Assembly: GCF_014284305.1 (NCBI RefSeq)
Contig: NZ_JACOFW010000004.1
Coordinates: forward strand, 221,304-285,303
Direction: 5' to 3'
Source: Affinundibacterium seohonense
Lineage (GTDB): Bacteria > Pseudomonadota > Gammaproteobacteria > Burkholderiales > Burkholderiaceae_D
DNA: 64,000 bases
Positions 31,449 through 40,080 of this stretch are shown piece by piece (position 1 is the stretch's first letter; every line of letters begins with the position of its first letter). The notes below the pieces were generated by a model that was not told where the DNA came from, ran no database searches, and was given only the letters and a program-made list of their open reading frames with translations. Position numbers and translations under genes: made by a program.

Positions 31449-32222
31449 ATGTTAACTCCCGCGCAAATCAATCAATTTCAGCAGCAAGGTTTTTTGGTGT
31501 TGTCTGCTTTTAGTACGCCAGAATATTGCCAGCAAGTGCTGGCGTTTGCTCAGCAACAGCTCGATAGTGTGGTGCTACCGATCGAGTACGAAGCCGATAC
31601 CCGTTATCCCGGCGCACCAATTTCACGAGATGCTGAAGGAGGGCAAACAGCACGACGTTTATTGCAAGCCTATGCACGGTCAAGTTTGTTGGCGGATTGG
31701 GCGACGCAGCCAAAACTGACTGGCGTATTGACGCAATTGCTGGGGACTGGCGTATGCATGTCGCAAGTCCATCATAATTGCATCATGACCAAACAAGCGA
31801 GGTTTTCTAGTCTAACGGGATGGCATCGAGATAGCCGTTATTGGCATTTTCAAAAGCCAGAATTAATCAGTGTATGGCTGGCACTTCGGGATGAAAAAGT
31901 TGAAAACGGTTGTCTGTTAGTCCTACCGCAATCACATCAATGGCAGATCGAACCAGAACAACTCGACAGCGCTCAATTCTTGCGTGCCGACGTCGCTGCG
32001 AATCAAAGTCTCCTTGCCGAAGCTTGTGCAGTGCCACTAAAGCAGGGCGACGTTTTGCTATTTTCCAGCAATCTGTTTCATGCAGCCGGTTGCAATCAAA
32101 CCACCCAAACTAAATTTTCCATGGTGTACACCTATCGTGCCGCAGACAATCCGCCTTTGCCAGAAACTCGTTCGGCTAGCTTGCCTGAAATCCTTTTAGT
32201 CACCGAGGAACAGGCTGACTAG
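31449..32222 (+). CDS. Phytanoyl-CoA dioxygenase (PhyH) family protein
   Basis: 257 residues with the double-stranded beta-helix of Fe(II)/2-oxoglutarate oxygenases. The HxD pair is His126-Arg-Asp128 in GWHRDSRYWHF, and the distal His211 is in NLFHAAGCNQ; a later Arg would bind 2-oxoglutarate. N-terminal INQFQQQGFLVL is also typical. The family hydroxylates many small molecules, and no substrate can be named. A degenerate copy of its 3' end (from about base 32108) lies at 35295-35375. Confidence 0.88.
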   Translation: MLTPAQINQFQQQGFLVLSAFSTPEYCQQVLAFAQQQLDSVVLPIEYEADTRYPGAPISRDAEGGQTARRLLQAYARSSLLADWATQPKLTGVLTQLLGTGVCMSQVHHNCIMTKQARFSSLTGWHRDSRYWHFQKPELISVWLALRDEKVENGCLLVLPQSHQWQIEPEQLDSAQFLRADVAANQSLLAEACAVPLKQGDVLLFSSNLFHAAGCNQTTQTKFSMVYTYRAADNPPLPETRSASLPEILLVTEEQAD

Positions 32223-32700
32223 GGCTTGGGTATTGATCGAGGTTTGTTCAGTAATATCGACGGCAGCCAAAGCGATGCAACGATAGGAATCGAGAGTCCC
32301 ATCTCGACCACGTTGGAACGTGTGTGAGCGAGGTCAAACTTGGCTTGGCAGCAAAGTGAACTTTCTCAAATTTGTCAGCGACTTTCACCTGAAAGTGCCG
32401 TCTATCCTAATAAGCGAGTCTTGAGGGACAGGCACAAAATCAGCTTGTCTTCTTATTCGGAATTTGGGAGCAGTAATTAGGCATTGACACAGGTCTATCT
32501 TCATTTGGTGTGTTGTTTTTGGTTGCTTTGCATTTTGTCCCCACCGTCTTGCGCCTGTGTAAGCATGATCCTAGCCTGACCGAATTTCACTTAGTCGCTA
32601 GTTGGGGTAATTCGCTCTTGCATCGAGCCGCTATTACAGCTGTTCTCCAAATCCCCACAACGTGAGAGAATGTGTTTTTACTAATCTCAGGAGAAGCGTT
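32223..32700. other. Intergenic region without a recognisable gene
   Basis: 478 bases with no supported gene. A 7-bp hairpin ACTTTCA/TGAAAGT is at 32381-32396 and a lone TTGACA lies at 32484-32489 without a good -10 at the right distance. Ends in the ribosome site of the next gene. Confidence 0.5.
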
Positions 32701-33987
32701 GTGCATCTCGTTCTCATCCTCGTTGTGATCGCCGTTTTGGTGCTCGTCATCAAACAAATGAACAAACAAGCGGCGGCCAATTCCTCTGTGCTTTCCCCTA
32801 GCAATCCTCAGAGCCCGTGGGGCAGTGATACGTCGATTTCCATTGCCTATCTCGCCAATGGTAAGCTCTTTTACAAAGACGCCCATGCGGTTATCGAACA
32901 GGTGCAAAGTCCCTATGTGCAAGAGATGATGGACAAAATGGAGCGCCAAAAAGAACGGCACGCTTGGAAAGAAAACACTAGCTTTAGTGTCTCTGCGAAT
33001 GGTGGTATGCGACAGTTTGATAAAGACTTCGCGCAAATCATGGCGACTTCCATGCAATTGATCGAAGCGAAGCAAATGCTCTATTTTCTCAAAGACGACT
33101 TGATGGGCGGCTTATTTTCGATGGACCTGCAAACAGGCGAAGAAAAGCGCATTCTGCATAAGCAAAACTTGGCTCTCAGCGATCTGAATTTAGATGCGGC
33201 GAGCGACAACATTCTGTGTACCTCGACCAGTAAAGATGGCTCGACCAATATCGCCATGATCCATCGCGACGGCGGCCAATTTCAATTATTAACTGGCGGT
33301 GATACGTTCGATAGCGCGCCTGCGTGGATACCAGGTTCGCCAACCCAAATCTTATATCAATCAGCTGGCATAGCACGAGCACCAAGCGGTTATATCGCTG
33401 CAGTCGGCAATGCATGCATACAAATGTTGGACATGAAATCGAGTAAGGTCACGCCGGTATTGGACGATCCACAATTCGACTTTTTGCACCCACGCGTTTG
33501 CCCAAGAGGAAATTTGCATTTTATTCGCCGACCCTACGAAGGACAAAAGAGTGACATGGGTGGTGTGTTGTTAGACACCTTGTTATTCCCTTTTCGCTTA
33601 TTGCGAGCGGTATTTCATTACCTGAATTTTTTCTCATTGATGTACAGCCGCAAACCATTGACCAGCGCCTCTGGTCCCGCAGTTAAGGCAGACCTCAAAG
33701 AGATCATGCTCAAAGGCAAACGTATCGATGCAGAAAAAGCCCTGCGCAACGCAGGCACGGTGCAAGGCGTCCCTTCACTCGTCCCCAGCGCATGGCAATT
33801 AATCTCGCGTGATCGCCAAGGCCAAGAGCAAGTGCTTGCCACCAACGTCGTTGACTACGATATTCGCGCAGATGGCAGCATCGTGTACTCCAATGGTCGC
33901 GGCGCTTTTTTGCTGGAACCAGGAAAGCCAGCAAGTTTGATTATGCGTACCGATTTGATTGAGGAATTGGTGGTTGCTGCGGTTTGA
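32701..33987 (+). CDS. Membrane-anchored propeller-like protein of unknown function
   Basis: 428 residues. I start at the GTG at 32701 because CAGGAG lies 7 bases upstream and the product then begins directly with a membrane helix (HLVLILVVIAVLVLVIKQM). The rest is mostly outside the membrane and has TolB-like propeller repeats, for example DNILCTSTSKDGSTNIAMIHRDG and GDTFDSAPAWIPGSPTQILYQS, each with the Asp/Ser/Trp-Pro pattern of beta-blades. A hydrophobic patch LLDTLLFPFRLL near residue 300 may be another membrane contact. Function is unknown. It is not next to tol-pal genes. Confidence 0.7.
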   Translation: MHLVLILVVIAVLVLVIKQMNKQAAANSSVLSPSNPQSPWGSDTSISIAYLANGKLFYKDAHAVIEQVQSPYVQEMMDKMERQKERHAWKENTSFSVSANGGMRQFDKDFAQIMATSMQLIEAKQMLYFLKDDLMGGLFSMDLQTGEEKRILHKQNLALSDLNLDAASDNILCTSTSKDGSTNIAMIHRDGGQFQLLTGGDTFDSAPAWIPGSPTQILYQSAGIARAPSGYIAAVGNACIQMLDMKSSKVTPVLDDPQFDFLHPRVCPRGNLHFIRRPYEGQKSDMGGVLLDTLLFPFRLLRAVFHYLNFFSLMYSRKPLTSASGPAVKADLKEIMLKGKRIDAEKALRNAGTVQGVPSLVPSAWQLISRDRQGQEQVLATNVVDYDIRADGSIVYSNGRGAFLLEPGKPASLIMRTDLIEELVVAAV

Positions 33988-34616
33988 GGTGAGTGGTGTT
34001 GGTTGTTGAATGGGTGATGCTGGTGAAGATTTTTCATCTGCATTTAGACGCACAGTCAAGCTGAGCTATGAATCAGGACTTATGAATATGGGTATTTGAG
34101 TATAGGGCTAACATTAGGAGAGAAAGTCTCTGATTTTGTTTGTGGATCTATCAAACGAGGACTCAGATTGCCTCACTCATAACAACATGGTTAACTGCTC
34201 TTGAAACGACAACAAAGAAGTTCGTTTAAACAAAATATGTCCAACTTTGGGACGCACAAGGCATTGCCTTTTCAGCTGTAATATTGAGAATAGCGTTGTC
34301 CCCCACCTACTAAGTCAGTGGGAGTCCATTAGCGTCCAACCCATCGAGGCGTGAATGGAGAGTTCTGATTTTTTTGTAGCTATGAATAAGCGGGCAAACC
34401 GGGACTAGCGATCGTATCCTCTATCGATTAATGTTGTGTATGTCATCAAGACGAAGCGGTGACTTACTAAATCATGCTTTCCTCACGCATTGATTTTGAG
34501 CACCTGCTAAGCACAAATCTGCTAGGTAAAATCGAATTCGTGTACACTCAGTCAGCGAGGCTGTGATATACACCGACTTGCCAACTTCGACCAACGCCTA
34601 ACCAAGAAAGTATTCC
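33988..34616. other. Long intergenic region without a recognisable gene
   Basis: 629 bases. A small hairpin AGAGA-AAG-TCTCT near 34122-34134 followed by ATTTTGTTT may be a weak terminator for the upstream gene. The rest shows no coding frame with a ribosome site. It could be a decayed gene, but no family is recognisable. Confidence 0.5.
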
Positions 34617-35192
34617 ATGCGCACATCAACTTCGTTCTATCGTTCACTATTTGTGGCTCTACTTAGCTGGGGGCTGCTCGCTGGTTGCGCGACAACGCAA
34701 GGCAATACACCAACCGAAAAACGTCAAGCAGTGCAAACTATGCGCGACAATGCATTGACGACTTTATATAAGACACGTGCTGACGCCAAAGCCAAAATTG
34801 CTGCCTCGTATGGTACAGCTGTTTTTAGTACCGCCAATGTCAATTTGCTCATCGCTAGCTTTAGTGGTGGATATGGGGTTGCCAAAGATCGCAACGGCAG
34901 TCAAATTTATATGCGTATGGCGGAAGCTGGTGTTGGCTTAGGCGCTGGCGTTAAAGATGTTCGTACCATCTTTGTTTTCCATACCAAAGAAGCGTTTGAA
35001 CAATTTGTGAATTCGGGCTGGGAGTTTGGCGCCCATGCGGATGCAGCAGCGAAAGCTGGAGATAAAGGCGGCGCAGTAGGTGGTGAAGTCGCGATCGGTG
35101 GCATGACAATTTATCAGATCACGGAAGCTGGTCTAGCACTGCAAGCGACCGTGAAAGGGACTAAGTTTTACAAAGACGCTGAGCTAAACTAG
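34617..35192 (+). CDS. SYLF/YSC84-domain lipoprotein
   Basis: 191 residues. A lipoprotein signal ends in LLAGC with Cys24 as the lipid site. The mature part is a SYLF-type domain, with AKAKIAASYGTAVFSTANVNLLIASFSGGYGVAKD, then MRMAEAGVGLGAGVKDVRTIFVFHTKEAFEQFV and a final ATVKGTKFYKD. SYLF domains bind lipids in eukaryotes. Bacterial members are envelope proteins of unknown role. It stands alone between two long non-coding gaps. Confidence 0.85.
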   Translation: MRTSTSFYRSLFVALLSWGLLAGCATTQGNTPTEKRQAVQTMRDNALTTLYKTRADAKAKIAASYGTAVFSTANVNLLIASFSGGYGVAKDRNGSQIYMRMAEAGVGLGAGVKDVRTIFVFHTKEAFEQFVNSGWEFGAHADAAAKAGDKGGAVGGEVAIGGMTIYQITEAGLALQATVKGTKFYKDAELN

Positions 35193-35294
35193 ACCTAAGA
35201 CGATATCTCAGCTAAGACGCCGCAAGGTAGTAGAGCACACGCATTGTCAATCGTCCAGACCAGAAAATAGATCTGGTCTGGGCATAGCTATATC

Positions 35295-35375
35295 AACTAA
35301 ATTTTTCATGGTGTGCTCCTATCGTGCCGCTGACGATTCGCCTTTGCCAGAAATGCGTTCGATCAGCTCGCCTTG
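35295..35375 (+). pseudogene. Fragment of a PhyH-type gene (3' end only)
   Basis: This stretch aligns base by base with 32108 onward, the last part of the intact PhyH gene. Shared blocks are ACTAAATTTT, CTATCGTGCCGC and CGCCTTTGCCAGAAA, with scattered substitutions between. It corresponds to the protein segment around SMVYTYRAADNPPLPETRS. No start or upstream part is present, so it is a relic of a second gene copy. Confidence 0.85.
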
Positions 35376-35440
35376 ATTTGCACTAAGCCTGAGCTAAGTC
35401 TGCATTCATGCAGACTTAGGGATATGAAGAAAATAAGTGG

Positions 35441-36247
35441 TCAAAAATGATAGCTTAAGGCTAGCACGCCAGAGTTACTACGGATCGTTTTGCTTATTGG
35501 ACTCAGTTTCGCATCACCCGTCAAACGATCACTAGAGACCAGTAAAGTCAGTGCTGAACGCGGGTTAACCATATACGATATAAATGCCGTGATATGGGTA
35601 TCGCGCAAACCTGCTTTGGGTTTGAATTCTGCATGTTGACTTCGCTGTGCCTGCAATTTTGTCACGCCAAAAAATGACTGCATGTAATTCTGATTTGCTA
35701 GACTTACACCCGCACCTGCACCCACCCGCAATTTGGCGTTTGGCATTTCCACTAAGCTGATGCCAAGATCCACGACGAAGCCTTTACTATCGCCACCAGA
35801 TCCATAGCGGGCTGAGCTCGTCAGACTGATATTGTGATTCGGATTCACGTTAAAGAACGCACCGAGTTCAGCTTTCTCCTTGATCTCGCCCATACCGCGT
35901 AGCGCTGTTGAACGACTTTCTTTACGACCAATATCAGCAGTCAGTCGTGCACCAAAATCTAGCGACGCATTTTTGGAAAAATTGTAGCCTATTCCATTCG
36001 AAGCGCCAGCGAACCAGCCATTTGCCCACTGATAATCAAGGACAGGCACAATCAATTTTCTGGTTTCTTTAGCGCCTTGATATTGCGGCATCGTCAGTGC
36101 CGCGATACCTGCTAGGCCACCATCTCTACCGGGTGGTGCTGCATGCAGTTGAACTGCGTTGAACATTTGCGCATACGTATGAGAATGTAGACCGTACAGC
36201 ATGATGCCAGCCATGATGGAGACAAATTTAAGAGTGTGATTTCGCAT
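35441..36247 (-). CDS. MipA/OmpV-family outer-membrane protein
   Basis: 268 residues with a signal peptide (cleavage near TYAQ). The barrel has GLAGIAALTMPQYQGAKETRKLIVPVLDYQ, a family hallmark, then alternating strands such as FAGASNGIGYNF and LDFGARLTADIG. It ends in ALSYHF with the terminal Phe used by the outer-membrane assembly machinery. MipA in E. coli scaffolds MltA and PBP1B; most members are simply small outer-membrane barrels. The 360-base upstream gap is free of genes. Confidence 0.88.
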   Translation of the reverse strand: MRNHTLKFVSIMAGIMLYGLHSHTYAQMFNAVQLHAAPPGRDGGLAGIAALTMPQYQGAKETRKLIVPVLDYQWANGWFAGASNGIGYNFSKNASLDFGARLTADIGRKESRSTALRGMGEIKEKAELGAFFNVNPNHNISLTSSARYGSGGDSKGFVVDLGISLVEMPNAKLRVGAGAGVSLANQNYMQSFFGVTKLQAQRSQHAEFKPKAGLRDTHITAFISYMVNPRSALTLLVSSDRLTGDAKLSPISKTIRSNSGVLALSYHF

Positions 36248-36607
36248 GTATTTTCCTAATGATAGAAAGTGAATTGAGATTCTGGTTGCACAAGCAGAGC
36301 GTGAAGTTTGTCAAGGTATGACCACACGATCTGATTGGCAGCCCGAAGTGTAAAAAACGCTTATATAAACCACATTGGAAATGAGACGAAAGGATTTGGT
36401 GGTGCCGTCAATACACCTAAAAATGGCGTGAATTGTTAGGCTTTATGGTGCGACTTGGAGGTCAGTGTGAGCGCTACTCAGAGATGTTTTCAGTGCAGCC
36501 GTATGGCGATATTGAAGTAGATAGTGCTAAAACTTGTTTGTATCATCGCCCGCACGCTGTTATGTGAGCAGCGTGCATGGAACGGTTCATAACTCATGCG
36601 TGAAAAA
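36248..36607. other. Intergenic region with one hairpin
   Basis: 360 bases upstream of the MipA-like gene and downstream of the LolA-like gene, both on the minus strand. GCACGCTG (36552-36559) and CAGCGTGC (36569-36576) form a perfect stem, without a T-run, close behind the stop of the upstream gene. No coding frame is supported. Confidence 0.5.
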
Positions 36608-37264
36608 CTAAGGCAGTTCAATCCAGTTCGAATAGGTATCTTTGATCTCGACTTCTGCTTTTTGAAATGGGATCGATACAGAAACCTTCGTGATGGCATT
36701 CTTAGGTAAATTGCGCGAACCTGCACCAGTGCTGTAGCTCGTAGTAATGACGCCTGACATGACAAACGGCATTGCCCCTTGAAACACGCGCTGATGGCGT
36801 TCTCCTGTGTCGGGATCGATCCATAGTTTGACGTTTAGGCCCTTATTGGAGAATTCAAAAACTGCTAAAGTTTTGCCGTTTAATACTTGCGAACCTATGC
36901 GTTTTATTGCCGCGTTATCCCCGAACATTGTCGATTCCAAAGGCAAAAACATAGCGCCGAAATCGACATTTTGGTCGGCGTCTTTAGGATCGCTCAGTGG
37001 CGGAGTGACATCTAATACCGTGTAGACAGGTTTGGCTTTTTCCATGCGGGCGAATTGTTTGTGCACGATGATTTTTTTGGTCGGCTCGCCTTTCGGTGTT
37101 TCAAGTACCACCTGCTCAATATTTTTAGCCACCCATTTATTGTTTTGCTTGAATTGTGCGACGGCTTTCTCCCACACGGGATCGACCACATCATTCGCGC
37201 CAAGTGCATTGTTGCAAAAGGTGGTGGTGATAAAAAACAGAAGGCTGTATAGATATTTTTGCAT
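36608..37264 (-). CDS. Periplasmic protein of unknown function, LolA-like in character
   Basis: 218 residues with a signal peptide (FITTTFCNNALGA). The mature part is beta-rich: WVAKNIEQVVLETPKGEPTKKIIVHKQFARM, FGAMFLPLESTMF, KTLAVFEFSNKGLNVKLWIDPDTGERHQRV and a final KAEVEIKDTYSNWIELP. The order (strand pairs, then WIDPDTG followed by a closing strand on post-processing of a bound species) resembles LolA/LppX or DUF4412 lipid-binding folds. This is a fold-level guess. It lies downstream of the M56 gene on the same strand. Confidence 0.6.
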   Translation of the reverse strand: MQKYLYSLLFFITTTFCNNALGANDVVDPVWEKAVAQFKQNNKWVAKNIEQVVLETPKGEPTKKIIVHKQFARMEKAKPVYTVLDVTPPLSDPKDADQNVDFGAMFLPLESTMFGDNAAIKRIGSQVLNGKTLAVFEFSNKGLNVKLWIDPDTGERHQRVFQGAMPFVMSGVITTSYSTGAGSRNLPKNAITKVSVSIPFQKAEVEIKDTYSNWIELP

Positions 37265-37502
37265 AAATAATTGTCCATGGATTCATATGGCAGTGAATGT
37301 AGATTATTCGCTTGTGGAATGCAAGGAAAAAAATTTAGTGCAGGTTTTTGCTTGCATGTTCTGAGGTGGGATCACTCACATCATCTGAGCTCTATTGGAC
37401 GAGAAGATCCGCGTCGACAGTTTCGGTGGGTGAGGGCATGGCCTCGATTCTGGGTTTGCCACTCACCACTGGTCATGACAAGACGACGGTTTAACTACAT
37501 GT

Positions 37503-39425
37503 TTAACCTCGGTCTTCTTGTGCCGCCAAGCCTTTCTCTTTGGCCGCTTGAATAATTGATTTTACTTGCTTCTCAGCTTGTTTAGCTAAGGCATTCATTT
37601 GCTCACCCAGCCGATTCATTTGCTTGCCAAGCTCATTCATCGGTTCTCCGGCTGCGTTCATTTTTTTGCCTAGATCCTCGAGTGGTTTTAACGATTCCGC
37701 GTGCTTCACATGTTCGGCGCTGTATGCGGCAGTTTCTTTAGAAATAGCTGCCGTGACTTCTTGCAGCATCGCTTGAGTTTCCGCTATCGATTTGTGAGCA
37801 TCGGCACGTTCTGTGCTGCTATTGGCCCTCTCTAATTTAGCTGCTGCTTTCTCCATCTTCCTTTCGAATTCTGCCATCTTCTTTTCGTGTTGACGCATCT
37901 TCTCGGCAAACTTTTTTTCGACTACGGTATCGGTCTTGTAGGCGACCTTTTGCACCTCCTCCATTTGTTTGCCTATTTCTTCCATGATCTTGCCTTGGCT
38001 TTCCATCTTCTTACCGTGTGCTTCCATTTGTTGACCAAGCTCTTCCATAGGTTTGTAGGCTTCCTTAACTTGGGCGATCGTAGTTTTATCGCGAATCGCA
38101 TACGACTTACCATTTTCTCGGAACCACAAGGTGTCTTCTTTACTGCGCATTCCTAGTAGCTTGATTTCTTTGTCGTTGTAACCGGAGTTGGTTGTGACAT
38201 CGATGTCTTCCCTTGTATTCGCTTTGATCAAGACATAAGAATTGGAGCGTGAAGTATTTTTACGTTCAGATTGACTAGTCTTGTCGACTTTTTCTGCGTG
38301 GGTGCTGTTGCCCATGGCAAGTAAAGTAGGCGCCGAGGCCGACATATTTTCTAGCGTTGGAACAGGTGTAGGTTGTGCATTGACTACACCAACCTGCGCA
38401 AATAAAACTGCACAGGCTGTGCTGAGCCCTGCTAAAGGAACCAGCATTTTCCAGCTAAGTGGTTTGGTTGAAGATTCAGGGTGAATTAAACGTTTGATGC
38501 GTGACATAAGATTTCCTCCATGCGCCGCTTGGGCAATGTGGGGGTTAATGAACTGGAACTGCTCCAGCTCGGATAATGCAAGCGCCAGGCGCCGCGGTTC
38601 GCCTAACAATCCTGCGGCTAAATCGTCGGCAATTTGCTCGCGTTCGATACGAATCTGCTTGGACAACCACCACACAACAGGGTGATAGAACAAGACGATT
38701 TCAATCGCGCTTTGCAACAAATTGACCAAGTAATCCATACGCTTTACGTGCGCCAATTCATGCGCCAATAAAGCTTCTAATAAATTGGGTGCCATACCAG
38801 TGATCAGCGCCGCTGGTACGATTACCATAGGCTGCCACCAACCTGCTGTGACGGGTGATTCAATTTCATTCGATACCCCTACGCGAATCTGGCGAGTAAT
38901 TCCTAAGCGCAGCGCCATATTGCAGATCTTCTCTTGCCAATGGGGATTGCTATGCTGCGCGCCGTGATTCACGCGTGCTCGCACCCATAGCAAGCCTAAG
39001 CCCATGCGCAAGGCCATCAAGGCCACGCCAACTGCCCAGACCGACACAATCAGAGACACGTGACTTCTTGCGTTGCTATCCAATTGTGAGAGAAATTGTG
39101 AGGAAAACGAGGTGGGGTCAACGCTGTTTTGAACGAGTAAACTTGGAGCATCATCGTTTTCCACAGTCGCACTACCCGCATTCACAAGAGTTGGCGTTGA
39201 GCTAGGGCCTGAGGCCTGAAATACATACGATATCGGCATCGCGACACACAATATCAGAGCGAAACAACCGAGCAAATAGCGAGACTGCGCCTTGGCATTA
39301 CGCAAGATAAAGAAACCTATGGCAGCGAGAGCGCCAATTAATAATCCTTCCCATAAGAAATGCAGCAGGGCCATACCAAAGAGCGGGATCCAATTGGAGA
39401 TCGATTGCATCAAATGAGAAATCAT
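37503..39425 (-). CDS. M56-family (BlaR1/MecR1-like) membrane metallopeptidase with heptad-repeat sensor tail
   Basis: 640 residues. Membrane helices lie near residues 12-40, 50-72 and 125-150 and again near 330. The zinc site HELAH is at residues 222-226, followed by EREQIADDLA with the third ligand region. In BlaR1 the outer sensor domain is a penicillin-binding fold. Here instead the C-terminal 300 residues hold a short beta part and a long coiled coil. In that coil are runs of 7-residue units of the form MExxGxx and MNxxGxx (about residues 470-505 and 600-630). Its ATG overlaps the BlaI stop (ATGA). It most likely cleaves the BlaI-like repressor upon an envelope signal other than beta-lactam. 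Confidence 0.85.
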   Translation of the reverse strand: MISHLMQSISNWIPLFGMALLHFLWEGLLIGALAAIGFFILRNAKAQSRYLLGCFALILCVAMPISYVFQASGPSSTPTLVNAGSATVENDDAPSLLVQNSVDPTSFSSQFLSQLDSNARSHVSLIVSVWAVGVALMALRMGLGLLWVRARVNHGAQHSNPHWQEKICNMALRLGITRQIRVGVSNEIESPVTAGWWQPMVIVPAALITGMAPNLLEALLAHELAHVKRMDYLVNLLQSAIEIVLFYHPVVWWLSKQIRIEREQIADDLAAGLLGEPRRLALALSELEQFQFINPHIAQAAHGGNLMSRIKRLIHPESSTKPLSWKMLVPLAGLSTACAVLFAQVGVVNAQPTPVPTLENMSASAPTLLAMGNSTHAEKVDKTSQSERKNTSRSNSYVLIKANTREDIDVTTNSGYNDKEIKLLGMRSKEDTLWFRENGKSYAIRDKTTIAQVKEAYKPMEELGQQMEAHGKKMESQGKIMEEIGKQMEEVQKVAYKTDTVVEKKFAEKMRQHEKKMAEFERKMEKAAAKLERANSSTERADAHKSIAETQAMLQEVTAAISKETAAYSAEHVKHAESLKPLEDLGKKMNAAGEPMNELGKQMNRLGEQMNALAKQAEKQVKSIIQAAKEKGLAAQEDRG

Positions 39426-39823
39426 TTTTTATCTCCATGTAAAAATTCTTGGATTTCGGCACGGTCTTTGTCCGACACATGTTCCTTCAAGGCCGCCATG
39501 ATCAGCTCTTTGCCGGAACCGGAAAAAGCGCGTTGAATAAAGTCTTTGAGCAGGTTGGTTTGCAATTTCTCCTGTGCCTGCGCCGCCGCATAGACATGCG
39601 AACGGGCACTCTCATCGCGTGTCAGCAAACCATCGCTATGCATGATTTGCAATTGGCGCAATACCGTCGCTTGATTCACTTCAGGACGCTGTTTCTGTGC
39701 ATGCTCAAACACCTGCTTGGCGGTAGCAGGACCGTGTTGCCACAAGACACCCAGTAGCATTAATTCTGCTTTGGTCGGCTTACGAGTTTGCGTGGATATG
39801 GGGATGTTTTTTGATGATGACAT
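39422..39823 (-). CDS. BlaI/MecI-family transcriptional repressor
   Basis: 133 residues. The winged-helix part runs PTKAELMLLGVLWQHGPATAKQV, then QATVLRQLQIMHSDGLLTRDE, with a C-terminal dimerisation helix bundle. BlaI proteins repress their own operon and are cut by the partner M56 peptidase. It overlaps that gene by 4 bases. A perfect palindrome at 39860-39879, 37 bases upstream of the start, is the likely operator. No beta-lactamase gene is linked. Confidence 0.93.
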   Translation of the reverse strand: MSSSKNIPISTQTRKPTKAELMLLGVLWQHGPATAKQVFEHAQKQRPEVNQATVLRQLQIMHSDGLLTRDESARSHVYAAAQAQEKLQTNLLKDFIQRAFSGSGKELIMAALKEHVSDKDRAEIQEFLHGDKK

Positions 39824-39859
39824 GCAGGACTCCTATTCGATGGAGTGAAGCATATACCA

Positions 39860-39879
39860 TCTAGAATAAAATTTCTAGA
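39860..39879. promoter_or_regulatory. Likely operator of the BlaI-M56 operon
   Basis: TCTAGAA (39860-39866), six bases, TTCTAGA (39873-39879): a perfect inverted repeat. On the minus strand a possible -10 TATATG lies just downstream and the AGGAG ribosome site follows at 39830-39836, so a bound repressor would block the promoter. The half-site differs from the TACA/TGTA core of staphylococcal BlaI boxes. Confidence 0.7.
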
Positions 39880-40080
39880 ACTTTTTTTCTATATGTGCTT
39901 TTGGCCATTTTTCCGTATTTCGAGGACGACCGAAAGAGCAGGGAATAAAGGAATGGTGCTGTTCTACGACAAGTTTCATCGAGTTTGAAACCCAAGATTA
40001 AAGCGGCATAAACGAGTCTAATCGGTGCATTAAATAACTATTTAGTAAAGTAAATTTAAGTAGTTAACAATTTACGTTTA

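Noticed and set aside
37503..39823. Beta-lactam resistance operon
   Set aside because: The BlaI and M56 pair looks like blaI-blaR1, but the M56 protein has no penicillin-binding sensor domain and no beta-lactamase or PBP gene is linked.
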